From contig OY986439.1 of the NCBI GenBank assembly GCA_963920525.1, positions 28,468,819 to 28,532,818 of the forward strand: a stretch of DNA of 64,000 nt. Direction: 5' to 3'. The translations under genes were made by a program, and so were the position numbers. This stretch comes from Dichetophora obliterata (Eukaryota > Arthropoda > Insecta > Diptera > Sciomyzidae). A model generated the notes under the pieces. The model did not search any database and was not told where the DNA came from. It worked only from the letters and a program-made list of their open reading frames with translations. Shown one piece after another: positions 33,559-44,894 of this stretch; within the stretch, counting starts at the first letter, position 1; each line of letters begins with the position of its first letter.

Positions 33559-35590
33559 CAGGGTTGCCAGTTTGGTAATTAATTACCAAATTTGGTAGGC
33601 ATTTTTTGACTTGGTAAATTGGTAATTTTTTTATAGTTTTGGTAACTTTTTCCCTTAGTTTTTCCAAAAAATTCAAAATACTCAGCTTGTTTGCAAGATT
33701 TATATAAAAAATTGTATTAAATATTACTTTAAACATTTTTTAGTGCAGCATAACCTTTATGTTTTGTATTGAACATTTCTCTAAGTTTTCCGAACGCATC
33801 ATCTGAAAATATTGCGAATCATGTCAAAAGAAAATATCAAAATATTTCAATCTTGAAATTTGAAATGATTTCAAAGGAACTCTGTGAAATGAGATACAAG
33901 CCTCATTATGTGTGGTCACCAGAAGAAGTTTTTTAGATTTAAAATTGAGATTTTTTTTCGCCATCGGCTCTAGTTTAGAAGTTATAGACAAAAATGTAAA
34001 AACCTGTTATGTTTAAACAGAATAATATCTTTAAATTGCATCAGTCGACTTCGATCGTATTTGACAGCATTGATTACGAAATATTCAGCCCTATCATGCT
34101 TAATTTTTCACGCGGAATCGGAAAAAGGAGTTTTAATCATTAATATAAAGCTCTAGAACATTTTGGACATTTTTAAGTTATTTTTTCCTGAATATTTTTT
34201 TTTTCCTTGTTCTTGAGGTTCCTGAATGTTCTTGAGGTTTATCTTAATAATGAAAACTCTCTTATTCGATTTCACTTGAAAAGTTATTCATAATAGGGCT
34301 AATTAGGTCTAACCATTTTTGTAAACAAATTCGTTTTTATCTTTTGTTTTGTAAATGGCCTTGAAAATCATAAATTGTAATACTTTTTTATAATAAACAT
34401 ATTTGCTACAGTAAATTATCTGAACCATTGCCTTTGAAGTTTAAGCAGCATTCATTTGACCTTTGCAGATATTATGGATAATTCCAGATATATTTTGATA
34501 TAACGAAAATTGATTACATGAAAATTGATTACATAACTCATAGCATAAATTTCTAAAGGAATTTACTGAAAAATTAGGGTTTTCCAGCCGCTTGAAATTG
34601 CTTTGAATAAATTTAATAGACTTTTCGTTTCTTTCACAATATGTTTTTCTAAAACGTAAAAAGATATCAGCAAAAGCATTAAATACTTTGCCATAGTTTG
34701 CGCTTATGAGCAGTTATTGGAAAAAGAGCTGTATATCATATTTTTTCATAACTCTTTAACTTGAGGTTGTGGTGAAAAAGTTTCCTTATATTTAAAATTA
34801 GTGCCCGTAGTTATAATTGATATCCTATAAAACAAACGAACTGTATAGTTTCTGATTTTTAGTTATTAAAAATTGATTAAAATTTAAACTTGAGGAAACC
34901 GATAATTTTTTTAAAGCATTAAATGCCATATCTTTGTATTTATTCATTTACTTTCTTAAATTCAATATTCATTGCCAATGAATGCGGTATATTTTTTTAG
35001 TTCCTACTTATTTCAAATACAAAAGATAAGGATCTCATTTTTATACCATTAATTTATAATTTTTTGTTTTGTTTTGTGACAAAAAAAATTATGTTTACCT
35101 GGATTAGCTACTTAATTGTGATTTTTATACTAATTTAATAAATACATTTTAAACAAGAAACAATTTGTACTTTTTCTATATATGTTTTTATTTTTTTTTT
35201 TATTTAATTCAAATAAAAAAGATATACGTCTCATTTTTATAAGTATATGAGTTTATGAATTTTACTTATTTTGTGATTTTTAGTTATTAAAAATAAGAAA
35301 TTTTAAACAAGAAAAATTTAATACTTAATAATATTAACTGAATTTTTTTAACCACTATTTCTGTTTATTAATTTTAATTATTTTAATGTTGAATAAATGT
35401 TTTTTATTAACAAAAATTAAATTTTATTGATTTTCTGACTTTAAAAATTAAATAAAAATTAATAAAAATTAAATAAAAATTAAATAAAAATTAATTAAAT
35501 AAACAAACATATTTAATTAATTTTCATTTAATTTTGGTAACTTTTTGATAAAATTTTGGTAACTAAATTTTTTTAAAAATGGCAACCCTG
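33559..35590. mobile_element. Non-autonomous hAT element, 2032 bp
   Basis: A perfect 8-bp target duplication GTGGAGGG lies at 33551-33558 and 35591-35598. The 11-bp terminus CAGGGTTGCCA is inverted at the right end (TGGCAACCCTG). Subterminal TTGGTAA motifs occur repeatedly on both sides. The interior is AT-rich with no transposase, and a smaller inverted-repeat element lies at 34087-34300. The terminus resembles that of the 13753 element (shared GGTTGCCA), so the two may use related transposases. Confidence 0.9.
34087..34300. mobile_element. MITE inside the 2-kb hAT
   Basis: The termini AGCCCTATCATGCTTAATTTTTC and, from the right, AGCCCTATTATGAATAACTTTTC are inverted, followed by CGGAATCGGAAAAAGGAGTTTT and its diverged partner. 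The same inner block recurs as a hairpin at about 56040-56255. The flanks do not show a clean target duplication. Confidence 0.7.
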
Positions 35591-35621
35591 GTGGAGGGAG
35601 GCATTAAAAGAGACTTCAGAG

Positions 35622-38031
35622 CAGTGCTGATCATTTCATAGAACAATTGTTTGCGCTCAAATCACATGTATTCTTACGCTCTTGCTTTTAGTCGTCACTG
35701 AACCAGCGCCGAATGAACATCAAGCGGACGTATGCTTATTTTGTCTGTTTTTTTTCTTTTTTTTTTATTATAATGCACTGAAAAAAATTAATAGCAATGT
35801 ACGACAAGTATTTTATGATTATAAATGCGTATGGTAATCCCCAACGCCTTATTTGTTATAAAACATTTAAAGAAAATAATTTAAATGTTTGTAAACGACA
35901 TTTTCACTCTTTTCATGACAATTTTAATGAATTAAATGAAAATGAAAAAGAAAAGCAGTTTGCTTCAAACAAACTAATTTTTATTGAAAAATTAAAAGAA
36001 TGGTTAATCAATTTGGAAACCAATAAACCGAGATCGACAAATAAAAATGTAAAAAAAGATATATCAAGCTTAATAAGCTTGGACATAGTTAAACACGGCA
36101 GGCCGTTTTCAGATGGAAAATTTGTAAAACAAATGTTTGAAAAAGTTTTTGAAAAGCTTAATTGCAATTTAAGTTTAATAAAATCCATTCCTTTGTCCCG
36201 TTATACCGTAGTTAGACGTACTATGGAAATGGGAGTTTATGCTGAGTCTGTTATTAGGCAAACTCTTGAAAATTGTGTTTTTTTTTCTTTTTGCTTGGAC
36301 GAAAGCACAGACATAAACGGTCTGTGCCAACTAATTATTTGCGTTCGTTGCGTTGATGCAAACTCAAATGTTTTTGAAACAATGTTTTCACTTGAAACGT
36401 TTGACGCAAACGTGACAGGGAAAGTGCTGTTTGATGTTGTCAGCAATAAATTATTATCTTTAGTAGATCCTAGAAAACTTACTGGTGTCTGTACGGACGG
36501 GGCAAATGTCATGACAGGAAAAAACGAAGGATTAGTTGGACAATTGAAAAAACATGGCTTTTCAGTTCAAAACTTTCACTGCATTATCCATCAAGCCGCT
36601 CTTGCGTCCAAATTCCTATCTGAGTGCACTGCCATGAAATCTGCGGAGCAAATAATTAACAAGATTCGCGGTGGACATAACCATCTTACCCACAGGAAGT
36701 TTAAAAAATTTTTAAAAAGTAAGAATGCTTCCCACAGTGATTTAAAAATGTTTTCCGAAGTCCGGTGGTTAAGCCGTGGTTTATGCCTTAATAGAGTTTT
36801 TGACCTAAAAGAAGAAATTACCGAGTTTTTTGAAATTGAAAGCATGGAAGAGTATTATTTTTTAAAAGACGATGAATTTATTTTAGATCTTGCGTTTTTA
36901 GCAGACACAACTTCATATCTTAATGAATTTAATTTAGAGCTTCAAGGAAAGGGAAAAAATATATCTGAATTGTACAAAACTCTTTTCAATTTTAAAACAA
37001 AATTATATTTGCTACTGCTCCAAATCCAGTTCGACGATTTTTCAAATTTCCCAAAAACTTTACAAATATGTGGCAATAAAAATAATTTTAGAAAATATGA
37101 ACATTTAGTTATATTTGAAACCCTTTTTTATAATTTTGAGGATAGGTTTCAAGATCTGCAAAATATAAAACAATTACTAGATCTCTTCGAGAATCCGTTT
37201 TCATGTGAAGTTAGCAACTACGAGTATCAAGTACAAGTAGAACTAATAATACTTCGAAGTGAGGTGCAAGCACCAAGCAGAACGGAAATTATAGATTTTT
37301 GGAAAAGTTTAAATCACGCCATATATCCTGAACTAAAAACAATTTCACTAAAAATATTATCGTTTTTCCCAACAACCTACCTTTGTGAACAAATTTTTTC
37401 AGATTTAAAATTTATTTGTTCTAAACAACGTAACGCATTAAGCTCTGTAAATTTAAAAAATATCTTACTAGTACGCAATTGTCACGAAAGCGTAAATATA
37501 GAAAAATTTATTTCTGGGTAATGTATTTAATAATGCATTACCTTGTAATATATAAGGCTCATTCTATATTGAATCGATACCAATTTCGACATAGAAAGGT
37601 TTCAATAAAAAAATTTGCTAAATATGCAACAATTTTTTTAACTCATAATTGGACAACATAATAAATCCAACAGATTAAATATATTTTAATAATATGTAAA
37701 TACAATGAAATCATTAATATTGATTGAAAAAATCTATTATTTTTTGTTTTTTATAGAATAAAAAAGCCACCCTAATGTATATATGTATTTACTTTTTTCC
37801 TTTTAAAAATTGAATTACTGTTCAATTTTTATTTCTTAAAACGGTGTAGTATTTATTTATTTTTTCCGACAGTACTTAACTTTTTACATAAAACATTCAC
37901 ATTATCATATTTTAAATATAATATAAATTCATACAGAAACTAATATTCCTACCAACCCGTTCAACATTTCTTACAGTGCAATTCTCTTTTTCTCACCAAC
38001 ACAACTACATTTCAACTTTTGATCAGCACTG
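35622..38031 (+). mobile_element. Complete hAT transposon, possibly autonomous
   Basis: 2410 bp bounded by a perfect 8-bp target duplication CTTCAGAG (35614-35621 and 38032-38039) and perfect 12-bp terminal inverted repeats CAGTGCTGATCA. It contains a single uninterrupted transposase frame (35797-37521) with about 175 bp 5' and 510 bp 3' of non-coding DNA. Undamaged ends, TSD and frame together indicate a recent insertion. Confidence 0.93.
35797..37521 (+). CDS. hAT-family transposase, 574 aa
   Basis: Cut-and-paste transposase. A BED-type zinc finger region lies at residues 5-43 (ICYKTF, then RHFHSFH). The RNase H-like fold has an acidic residue in FCLDESTD (D168) and another in CTDGANVM (D234). 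The hAT C-x-x-H follows in FHCIIHQAAL (C262, H265), then the SEVRWLSRG segment (W324), and a C-terminal dimerisation region with LSFFPTTYLCEQIFSDLK. Order and length suit the GTF2IRD2/ZBED5/SCAND3-related hAT group. An in-frame TGA at 35779-35781 limits the start, and ATG 35797 is the first available. One oddity: the finger reads PQRLIC where CLIC is usual, so the first zinc ligand seems lost (one CpG-type change). Confidence 0.92.
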   Translation: MYDKYFMIINAYGNPQRLICYKTFKENNLNVCKRHFHSFHDNFNELNENEKEKQFASNKLIFIEKLKEWLINLETNKPRSTNKNVKKDISSLISLDIVKHGRPFSDGKFVKQMFEKVFEKLNCNLSLIKSIPLSRYTVVRRTMEMGVYAESVIRQTLENCVFFSFCLDESTDINGLCQLIICVRCVDANSNVFETMFSLETFDANVTGKVLFDVVSNKLLSLVDPRKLTGVCTDGANVMTGKNEGLVGQLKKHGFSVQNFHCIIHQAALASKFLSECTAMKSAEQIINKIRGGHNHLTHRKFKKFLKSKNASHSDLKMFSEVRWLSRGLCLNRVFDLKEEITEFFEIESMEEYYFLKDDEFILDLAFLADTTSYLNEFNLELQGKGKNISELYKTLFNFKTKLYLLLLQIQFDDFSNFPKTLQICGNKNNFRKYEHLVIFETLFYNFEDRFQDLQNIKQLLDLFENPFSCEVSNYEYQVQVELIILRSEVQAPSRTEIIDFWKSLNHAIYPELKTISLKILSFFPTTYLCEQIFSDLKFICSKQRNALSSVNLKNILLVRNCHESVNIEKFISG

Positions 38032-38187
38032 CTTCAGAGCTAACTGCTGAAATGAAATGAAATTTAAATTTTTCATGTCTGTATTTTGTTTGACTGTCGT
38101 GAAGTCTCTTTTAATGCCTCCACCTTAGATCTAAAAGTGCTAATGGTGCTCTTAAAATATTGGAGAGTTGACCAGTCAATTGAATTG

Positions 38188-38320
38188 TGCTGCACTTGCT
38201 GGTGCTGCTGGTGATGGCACTTGGAGGATGTTGGCTAGCAACAAATTTTGCACTGCACTTGCTGGTGATGGCACTTGGAGGACGTTCGCCAGCAAAGAAA
38301 GCCAATTTAACTTTGCTGCT
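38188..38320. repeat. Two-unit tandem duplication, GC-richer
   Basis: The block GCACTTGCTGGTG...ATGGCACTTGGAGGA occurs twice (about 38192 and 38256), about 65 bp apart, with TTGGCTAGCAACAAA versus TTCGCCAGCAAAGAA following. It lies just beyond the hairpin arm at 38132. Overlapping ORFs on both strands here are consequences of the duplication. Confidence 0.7.
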
Positions 38321-38692
38321 TTTGCTGATACACCGGGAGATCGTTGGCTCATACACACGCACACACAAACTCAAGCACTTTCGTTATTTTTTTTTATTAT
38401 TTTGTCAATTTTTAAGTTTTTTAAGTTTACAACATTACAAGTTTACGAAATAAGTTGCAAGTACAAGCGCTCGAATGAAATATGTCGCAAATTGAATAAA
38501 ATGCAAATTAAATAATATATTTGTGCTAAGACACGATCGAAATGTGAAACGTCAAAATTTGCAACTGTCAAAATTTTATCGTCCATTTGACACAGCAAAA
38601 AAAGACAAATTTATTTCAACACACACAAATTTTATTCAACCTGTTATTTTCTATCCTACCACGACTGAAAAGTTTCCTTGTGACACCCTTTA

Positions 38693-39088
38693 CACGGAGG
38701 TTACACTAGACAGTACTGTTAAGACAGTCGCAACACATTCACAAATTTTTACCCACACACACTAACTTTTGCTACTGTCAGCTCTACTGTCTTAAGTTTT
38801 TTGTAGACAGTTGGCGGGACAGTAGCTAGGAAAGTAGAATTATATTTAGCATATCAAGTGACAGAATACGTGAAAATTTAATAGAATTAATGGAAAATTT
38901 GCATTACTTTGGCGTACTCGTAGTTTTAACAAAAATTTTCTTCATAAAATAGAATTTTTTTACTATTTTGTCTACTGTCTTCCCAACTGTCTTACCAACT
39001 GTCTGTACTCTTTTTCACAGACACAAAGTTTGACAATTAAAACGTATTTTTCACTGTCTTAACAGTACTGTCTCGTGTAACCCCCGTG
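38693..39088. mobile_element. PIF/Harbinger-like MITE, 396 bp
   Basis: The inverted termini start CACGGAGGTTACACTAGACA at the left and CACGGGGGTTACACGAGACA from the right, and the match runs on through GTACTGTTAAGACAGT (two mismatches in 36 bases). TTA lies on both sides (38690-38692 and 39089-39091). The interior repeats TACTGTC/GACAGTA motifs. No transposase. Confidence 0.87.
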
Positions 39089-39805
39089 TTATGAAAAAAT
39101 TTATTAACAAAACAATGATATTTGAAAATAAAATGCCGCAGTGATGAAAAGAAAAAGCCACTGACAAATACAACAAGTGTGAAAATTGTCAAACTTTGTT
39201 TGATGATATATAATAAAATAAGAGCATGCATGTAATTATTTGAATGTTCAACATAACTTAAAGATTAAAATATTAAAACACTCATTCCATACATTATTTT
39301 TTCTTGTTTGCAAACGAAGTTCCAGCAGAAAAAGAAGAAGATCGTTCCATTTTTAAATCTCACCATGCATAGCAGCTGTTTAAGTAAAAGCAAATTTTTC
39401 AATAATGTTGACAAATACAACAACTGTAGAAATTGCCAAACTTTAAAAGCATATATAGACCAATATAAAGCGAATTAATAATAAGTTTTGGTTGCAAACA
39501 TCTTATTGCAACCTAACTTAAGTATTTATATACTAACAAACAAATTATATGCATTAATTTCAGGAGTTGCCAAGTAATTTCTTTGTGAGCTTGCGGCCGA
39601 TTAAGAACAAGAGACGATAATTGTTGATATTTCTATGCACAAATACATGCAAACATTTTTTGAGGTTATGTTTTCTAATTTTCCTATCTTGTTATCTTTG
39701 CTGTCTGTATTGATGACGAGAGTTCCTCGGAAAAATACGTTGACGTAAACCAAAGATTTACCCTCTACCAAAATCGTTCAACGCGCCTAAAGAAGTTTTC
39801 ACTTC

Positions 39806-39970
39806 AAAAAAGGGGCAATAGGGGTGCACTTTACCCTATCACATGCTCAATTTTTTGAACATTTTCTTAGGGAATTCTTCAATAAAATATTTGTACATAA
39901 GCGTGCACAGCTAGAGCAAAAATGATACCTAAAATGAAATCCTTGTACCAGATTCAACCTAAAATTGGTC
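39806..39970. repeat. Single arm of the 28889-type foldback family
   Basis: About 165 bases match 29094-29252 (GGGGTGCACTTTACCCTATC, CATGCTCAATTTT, AATAAAATATTTGTACATAA, GTGCACAGCTAGAGCAAAA, GATTCAACCTAAAA). The match ends exactly where the Gypsy reverse transcriptase reading is cut in its YMDD box. No opposite arm is present on the other side. Confidence 0.8.
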
Positions 39971-40484
39971 CATATAAGCTATGATATTACCGTATTTAAG
40001 AGCACTTGTCACTTTTAATCAAACTCATAAATACAGCAGGAGCATTCGTTAGACTGAAGTTCTTTTGTATTGGAAGTACCGCTAGGCGTAAGAGCGCTAC
40101 TGGTATTTCATTCATTAAATATTCATATTCCATTTATTAAATCCAAAACAATAAATAATTTGCTATCGCTCAATAAATTGATGTTTTCTTCAATGTTTGT
40201 CATCGCGCACTGTATTTTTATTTAAATCTCGATAATCTACGACCATGCGAAGTCCACCAGTTTTCTTTAGTACTAATAGCGCTCTGCTTGCAAAAGTTGA
40301 TAAGATCATTTTTTAACAAATCATTTACTATTGTGTCCATTTGGTTTTTTAAATGATAAGGAACCCGAAAGTATTTGTGGTTCACAATTTTATTTTTATC
40401 TTTAAGTTCTATATTCATTTCAGTTGATGTAGTTTTACCCATACTGGAAAGATTTTCTGCAAAGCACTCACGATAAAAAGTCAT
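39971..40484 (-). pseudogene. Gypsy-type reverse transcriptase, N-terminal part
   Basis: Minus-strand frame 40218-40484 encodes the spacer between protease and RT (YRECFAENLSSMGKTTSTEM, then YFRVPYHLKNQMDTIVNDLL). After a frame change, further fragments read GGLRMVVDYRDLNKN, then INLLSDSKLFIVLDL, then FSLTNAPAVFM and KYGNIIAYM, which are RT fingers-palm motifs ending at the catalytic YMDD box. The reading stops there because foldback sequence (39806-39970) begins. Several frame changes show it is dead. The style is Ty3/Gypsy, closest by memory to the mdg3/Blastopia group; that sub-assignment is tentative. Confidence 0.85.
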
Positions 40485-40590
40485 TGTTTCTAAAATATGT
40501 GTATTGTCATTTTCATTGAATGTTTTTTCAATATGTATTGTTCGTTCAAACTTACCTACACTATTTTTGACGATTAGGAGGAGTATCTAG

Positions 40591-41085
40591 TCAATCTGAA
40601 GATTTTGATTGACTCAACGATACTATTTCTGGACTATGACTGATTTTCAATTCACAATTTTCCCGGACTAGTCTCACACCCGATTGGTCCAACAAATTCT
40701 GCCCAACAATCATTTCACACTGTTGTTGATTATTATCAACAGTTAAAATATCGATTGGCAACGTTACATTCTGTATTCTTACCATTTTATTTATTTTACC
40801 AACTGAAATAACTGTGCTGCCACCGAAGCCGACAAGTTTAACGCTGCAGTGTTCAAATTTCCAAGCGAAATCTTGAGCTTTTGCTAATTTTATTGTAGAG
40901 CACTCGCTACCCAAATCGCAAAATACTTCAACGCTATAACTATCTATATGTGCTTCCTGTATCAAACTCATATTTGTCTCAATCGACAAACGCGACATTT
41001 TTGACGGATACCGAATTTGATTTTCATTTGATCGCTCCCGAGATTTATTACATTCGTGAGCAAAGTGGCCTGGCTCACGGCACAA
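40591..41085 (-). pseudogene. Gypsy zinc knuckle and aspartic protease
   Basis: The minus-strand frame begins in a nucleocapsid knuckle (MCREPGHFAHEC) and continues into a retropepsin-like domain: VEVFCDLGSECSTI in the place of the catalytic D-T/S-G, then IVGQNLLDQSGV, matching the I-x-G-x-x-L/F-L segment near the end of such proteases. The active-site Asp is kept but Thr/Ser is read as Leu, so activity is doubtful. It lies downstream of the gag frame (41458-41919) and upstream of the RT, the usual order. Confidence 0.82.
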
Positions 41086-41457
41086 AAAACACGTCTTTTG
41101 AGATTTCCAAGATTGAGTGGCTGATTAATTATTGCTTTTGTAATTTGCAATTCTGCCATGTGCAAAGCTTGCTACAAAGCTTGTTGGTTTGTTTCTGTTG
41201 GTATTAATGTTTTGAAATTGAAATTGTTCTAGTTGTTTATGTTGCACAGTAACTTGAAGATGAGAGTTAATCTGTACGTGCAAATCCTCTATCGTCTTAC
41301 AATTTGATCAATTCCTGCGTTAATCAATTCCTTATTTTCTTAGTCCAGATACGATATACTTTTTGGCACCCTCAGCAGAAATACCAGCTTGACGTGTGAG
41401 CGCCAAGAGATCATAAAAATATTTTTCTAAGCATTCTTCGTCTCTTTTAGTTCCGTC

Positions 41458-41919
41458 CTAAACAGAAGGAAACGCTTTTACCAATGCTTCTTTAAAAGAT
41501 TTCCAAGAACAATAATTTTCGTTTGTGGTTACAAACCAAGAATAAGCTGCTTCTTCAAGCCGAAGTGCAGAGTAAAACAATGTGGTCTGCTCATCCCAAA
41601 TAAAGATTTGCTTAATCCATTGGATTACTGATATACCTCTAGATGTAGATGGATTATACACTGGTATCAATTTTTTTAATTCTTGCATTCCGCAAATCAT
41701 CGAACTATTCACTCTTATTGATAGCATGGATGGTTCAGGAGGTAGTGACGTTGAAATACTTACATTTCCTACGCCTGATATTCCATCAGCTATCTGCCGC
41801 TCTCTTTCTGCAAGTTCGTTTACTCGCCGCGTAAGAAAAGCTTCTAAAGCCGCTCAACTTAGAACACATTGTGAATTGGTTTTATCAGGCATTGGAAATA
41901 CTTCCTTGCTTGCTTCCAT
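41458..41919 (-). pseudogene. Gypsy gag-like protein
   Basis: Reading starts at ATG 41919 (MEASKEVFPMPDK) and has an in-frame TGA after 21 codons. It continues with a helical RRVNELAERERQIADG segment and the open frame 41458-41727, which has IPVYNPSTSRGISVIQWIKQI and LRLEEAAYSWF, typical of Retrotrans_gag proteins (W-x-x-x-I, A-x-x-W). The frame ends before the zinc knuckle region, with stops between. An LTR or primer-binding site was looked for at 41950-42300 and not found with confidence. Confidence 0.78.
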
Positions 41920-44002
41920 TTTGTGGTCTTCTCAAATCCATAAATGATTCTCAGCTCAAATCAGCTTAGATTTTTTAATTTAATACGAATTTCAGGGATA
42001 TTGTAAAATAAAACAAATCTACGAAAATCAACGTTTAAAAAAATTAAATGCGTATTAAATTTAATGGATTAATCTCACCTCTGAAAACTGTTGATGAACT
42101 TAAATTTTCAATTAAATAATTTTAATTTGAAAAATAAGAAAAATGTTCAAAGGCATCGACACGCCCGATATTGCGCTCTTACTTCACAGTGAACTCAACT
42201 CAGTAGCAGAGGCCATGCCGACGAGAAATTTTTTAATGTCTAAGGCTACTTTACATAAAAAGAAACAAAGAGACGGGTGTTTTTCTCTTGCTTTTTAATT
42301 GCATTGTACACTGGTATGTTCATTTTGCTATGTTAAATGTTTTAACTTGTTATAACTCGACAATTTTCATTAACATATTCGAAATTAATTAGAATTGGCA
42401 ATAGATTTTTTGTTTGTTGTGTTATCATAGATTGGTTAAATGTCAAACTAGTCAAAGGAAAAACATTATTTAATATATATTCTGTATATTTTGACTCAGA
42501 AATTCTGAAAGCGACCGCTTAAATTCACCTGTGGTTAGAACAAATCCCAACACGAGCTCAAGAATAACTACAAAAGTTTTTGAGTTATCAGCTTTGGAAA
42601 TCATCAAAATGTACTGTAAATGCCATTCGATGGCAGCTAACTATATTATAATGAATTAAAATCGTTCCATTGGGATGTGCTGAAATGTGCCAAAATTTTC
42701 CTTAAAATTCAACAACATCAACAATAAACAATCGTACAACAAAACTTTTGCCCTCCAGGGTTGCTATGCCAGTTTAAGCTATCGACACTTAAGAGCTACG
42801 CAGCAAATACAACAAATACGTACCTACAGTAAAAGTTCACGACTACGGCCCGTGAGGAGGCGGTGGGTTGGCAAGTAGAGGTAGCTATCAGACAATGAGC
42901 GATATCATGGCTCATAAGCGAAACGAATGAATTTTAATTGAATTAATGGGAAAAATTTTCAAGTTTTGACGGCTTTTGGGTGGTGTTGTAAAAGGATGCA
43001 GCCTCAATCTTAGCCCACTTTACTTGTTATATTCGGTGCGCTCTAAGCCCTTCGCTGAAGGCTTCAATGATTTTAAAACGCAAAAGTGAACAAAGGTGGT
43101 GGTGGTGACTACATCAGCGAGAAAAACAATTTACTCATTTTTTGCTTTGCTTTGCATTTTAATAATTCTATTATTTATGATTTATGTTGAGCGCAATATT
43201 TCCAACATTTTTCACATATACCACATAACTTCTCGCTGTACATGTGTTTACATTTTTTCAATAATCTAAAATAACAGTGAGGAAGAGAAATCACTCTAAT
43301 AAACTTTGGATTTATAAATTCAATTACTTTGTCAGGGATTTAGCGAGGGCGAATGTGAATAAATTGCATTAGTAACACTGTCAACCAGCGAAGCATTAAA
43401 TGCTATCACGCCCTCCGCCTCTTTCAGTGCGATGAATGCGCCCATTTACTGTGTACCTTATTTTATTGTTATTGAATTTCTTGAAGAAGTTTTCTATTTG
43501 TTTTCGTTTAATATTCTAAACATTGAAAAAGGCTTAACTTTTGCTAACGAACAACAGACAACCCCTAAAAATGCGACTGAGATGAGGTAATTTTTTTGTT
43601 TTTTTTTTTTAGTTGGCATAAGTTTGTTGGAAAAGGTCAAAAAGGTGGATAAACTTTGACAAACATTTAAAAGTTAAGGCTTAACTTTTGAGGTATACAG
43701 ATTTTAAAATGATTTCCTTATGTGTTTTATATCCAAAATCTTCCTGCATTTGTCTCGGTCACACTTTTTCTAAGGCTGCACAGTGGGTCAATAACCTATT
43801 GTTTGCCCCAAACTGATTTTTTGATCGTAGAATTTTCAACTCCCAATTTTAAATTATAAAACCCATTGCCTGTGAATAATATAAATTAGTTTTGTTTATG
43901 GTACCACATAAATGGCCTTCGGTATACCATATTACATCCAGTAATGCCTAAAAGAATACTAACGAAATTTGTTAAATTACTAATTTGGGACTTACTGCAT
44001 TG
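41920..44002. other. Non-coding DNA next to Gypsy remnant
   Basis: The part directly right of gag (41920-42250) is where the 5' LTR and leader would be expected, but without a second LTR it cannot be delimited. The remainder shows no transposon ends or coding motifs. Confidence 0.4.
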
Positions 44003-44127
44003 TTCTGTATCACGAAGAAGCACACAAACAATGAGAAAGACACGAGAAGCAATACCTTCCACCATATAAAAATTGTATTGCTTTTCGTGCCCTTATCATC
44101 GTTGGTGTGCTTCTTCGTGATACAGAA
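44003..44127. mobile_element. Small hairpin MITE
   Basis: TTCTGTATCACGAAGAAGCA at 44003 is repeated inverted at the right end (44108-44127). Inverted similarity runs through AAGCAATAC on both sides of a short centre, giving arms of about 55 bp. The short ORF here comes from the hairpin. The target duplication is unclear. Confidence 0.75.
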
Positions 44128-44894
44128 TAAAGCACTTACCGCCTTATGTTGTGAATCGAAAACGCAAACGCGGTTCTTCTGAAATAAAAGCCCACTCAGT
44201 TCAATCTCAGTTCAATCTTTTCCAATAATACTTTTAGTAAAAAAAAGTACAATGTTTTTTCATTTGCCTGTAAAAACTCTTGAATAAAATAAATTTTATA
44301 CGACATTTTTCAAGCGATTTAACATAATTTGAATTTAACCGTACTGTAGTCGCGTACCTAAATGTGAATTGATTGGTCGCGCGGTCTACTTTACTTGTAT
44401 TTTTATGCCATTTAAAACAAAAAAAAAATTGATTAAAATTTAATAGTTCTTGATTATTTATATAAAAATTATTATTATTGTATTATTCATTAATATTAAT
44501 CAAAAATAACATAAATAATCTTTATGTGCCTAAAAATTTAAAAAAAAATAAAAACTTAAATTTTTTTTAACAAACTTTATGTTCAAAACGCTTTACATAA
44601 GAAGAGATAAAATATACTTAAGATTATTGAGATTTATTCGATATTTTGTAAACATGAAAAACGGCAATTGTTCGTGAAATACGCGACTGTCCACTTATTA
44701 CCTGTACACTCTTAAATATGTATTTAACCCTGGATAACCAATCATATTTCTAATATGTTGTAACCAATGTTAGTCGATTCGAGTAACACGCTTCACCACC
44801 AAAACTCGTTTTAGAGGAGCTGATGGTACATAAAATACATTAAAAGATGTTGAAAATCGAAAAACTATGTATATTCTAGAAAAAATCAAAAAAC

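Larger units (their letters stand above)
33551..38105. repeat. Old hairpin target split by two hAT insertions
   Basis: If 33559-35590 plus one 8-bp duplication and 35622-38031 plus one 8-bp duplication are removed, the flanks join as one short hairpin. The arm read from about 33543 (AGATCTCAAGTGGAGG, then GGCATTAAAAGAGACTTC from 35600) pairs with 38101-38132 read inverted (AGATCTAAGGTGGAGGCATT, then AAAAGAGACTTC). Loop about 60 bp. It was probably a small MITE or foldback before the two insertions. Confidence 0.75.

Noticed and set aside
35913..36845. Three minus-strand ORFs opposite the hAT transposase
   Set aside because: They lack motifs and lie wholly opposite a well-supported 574-codon gene.
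41950..42300. 5' LTR of the Gypsy remnant
   Set aside because: No TG...CA ends, paired LTR or tRNA-complementary primer site could be fixed, so it was not annotated.
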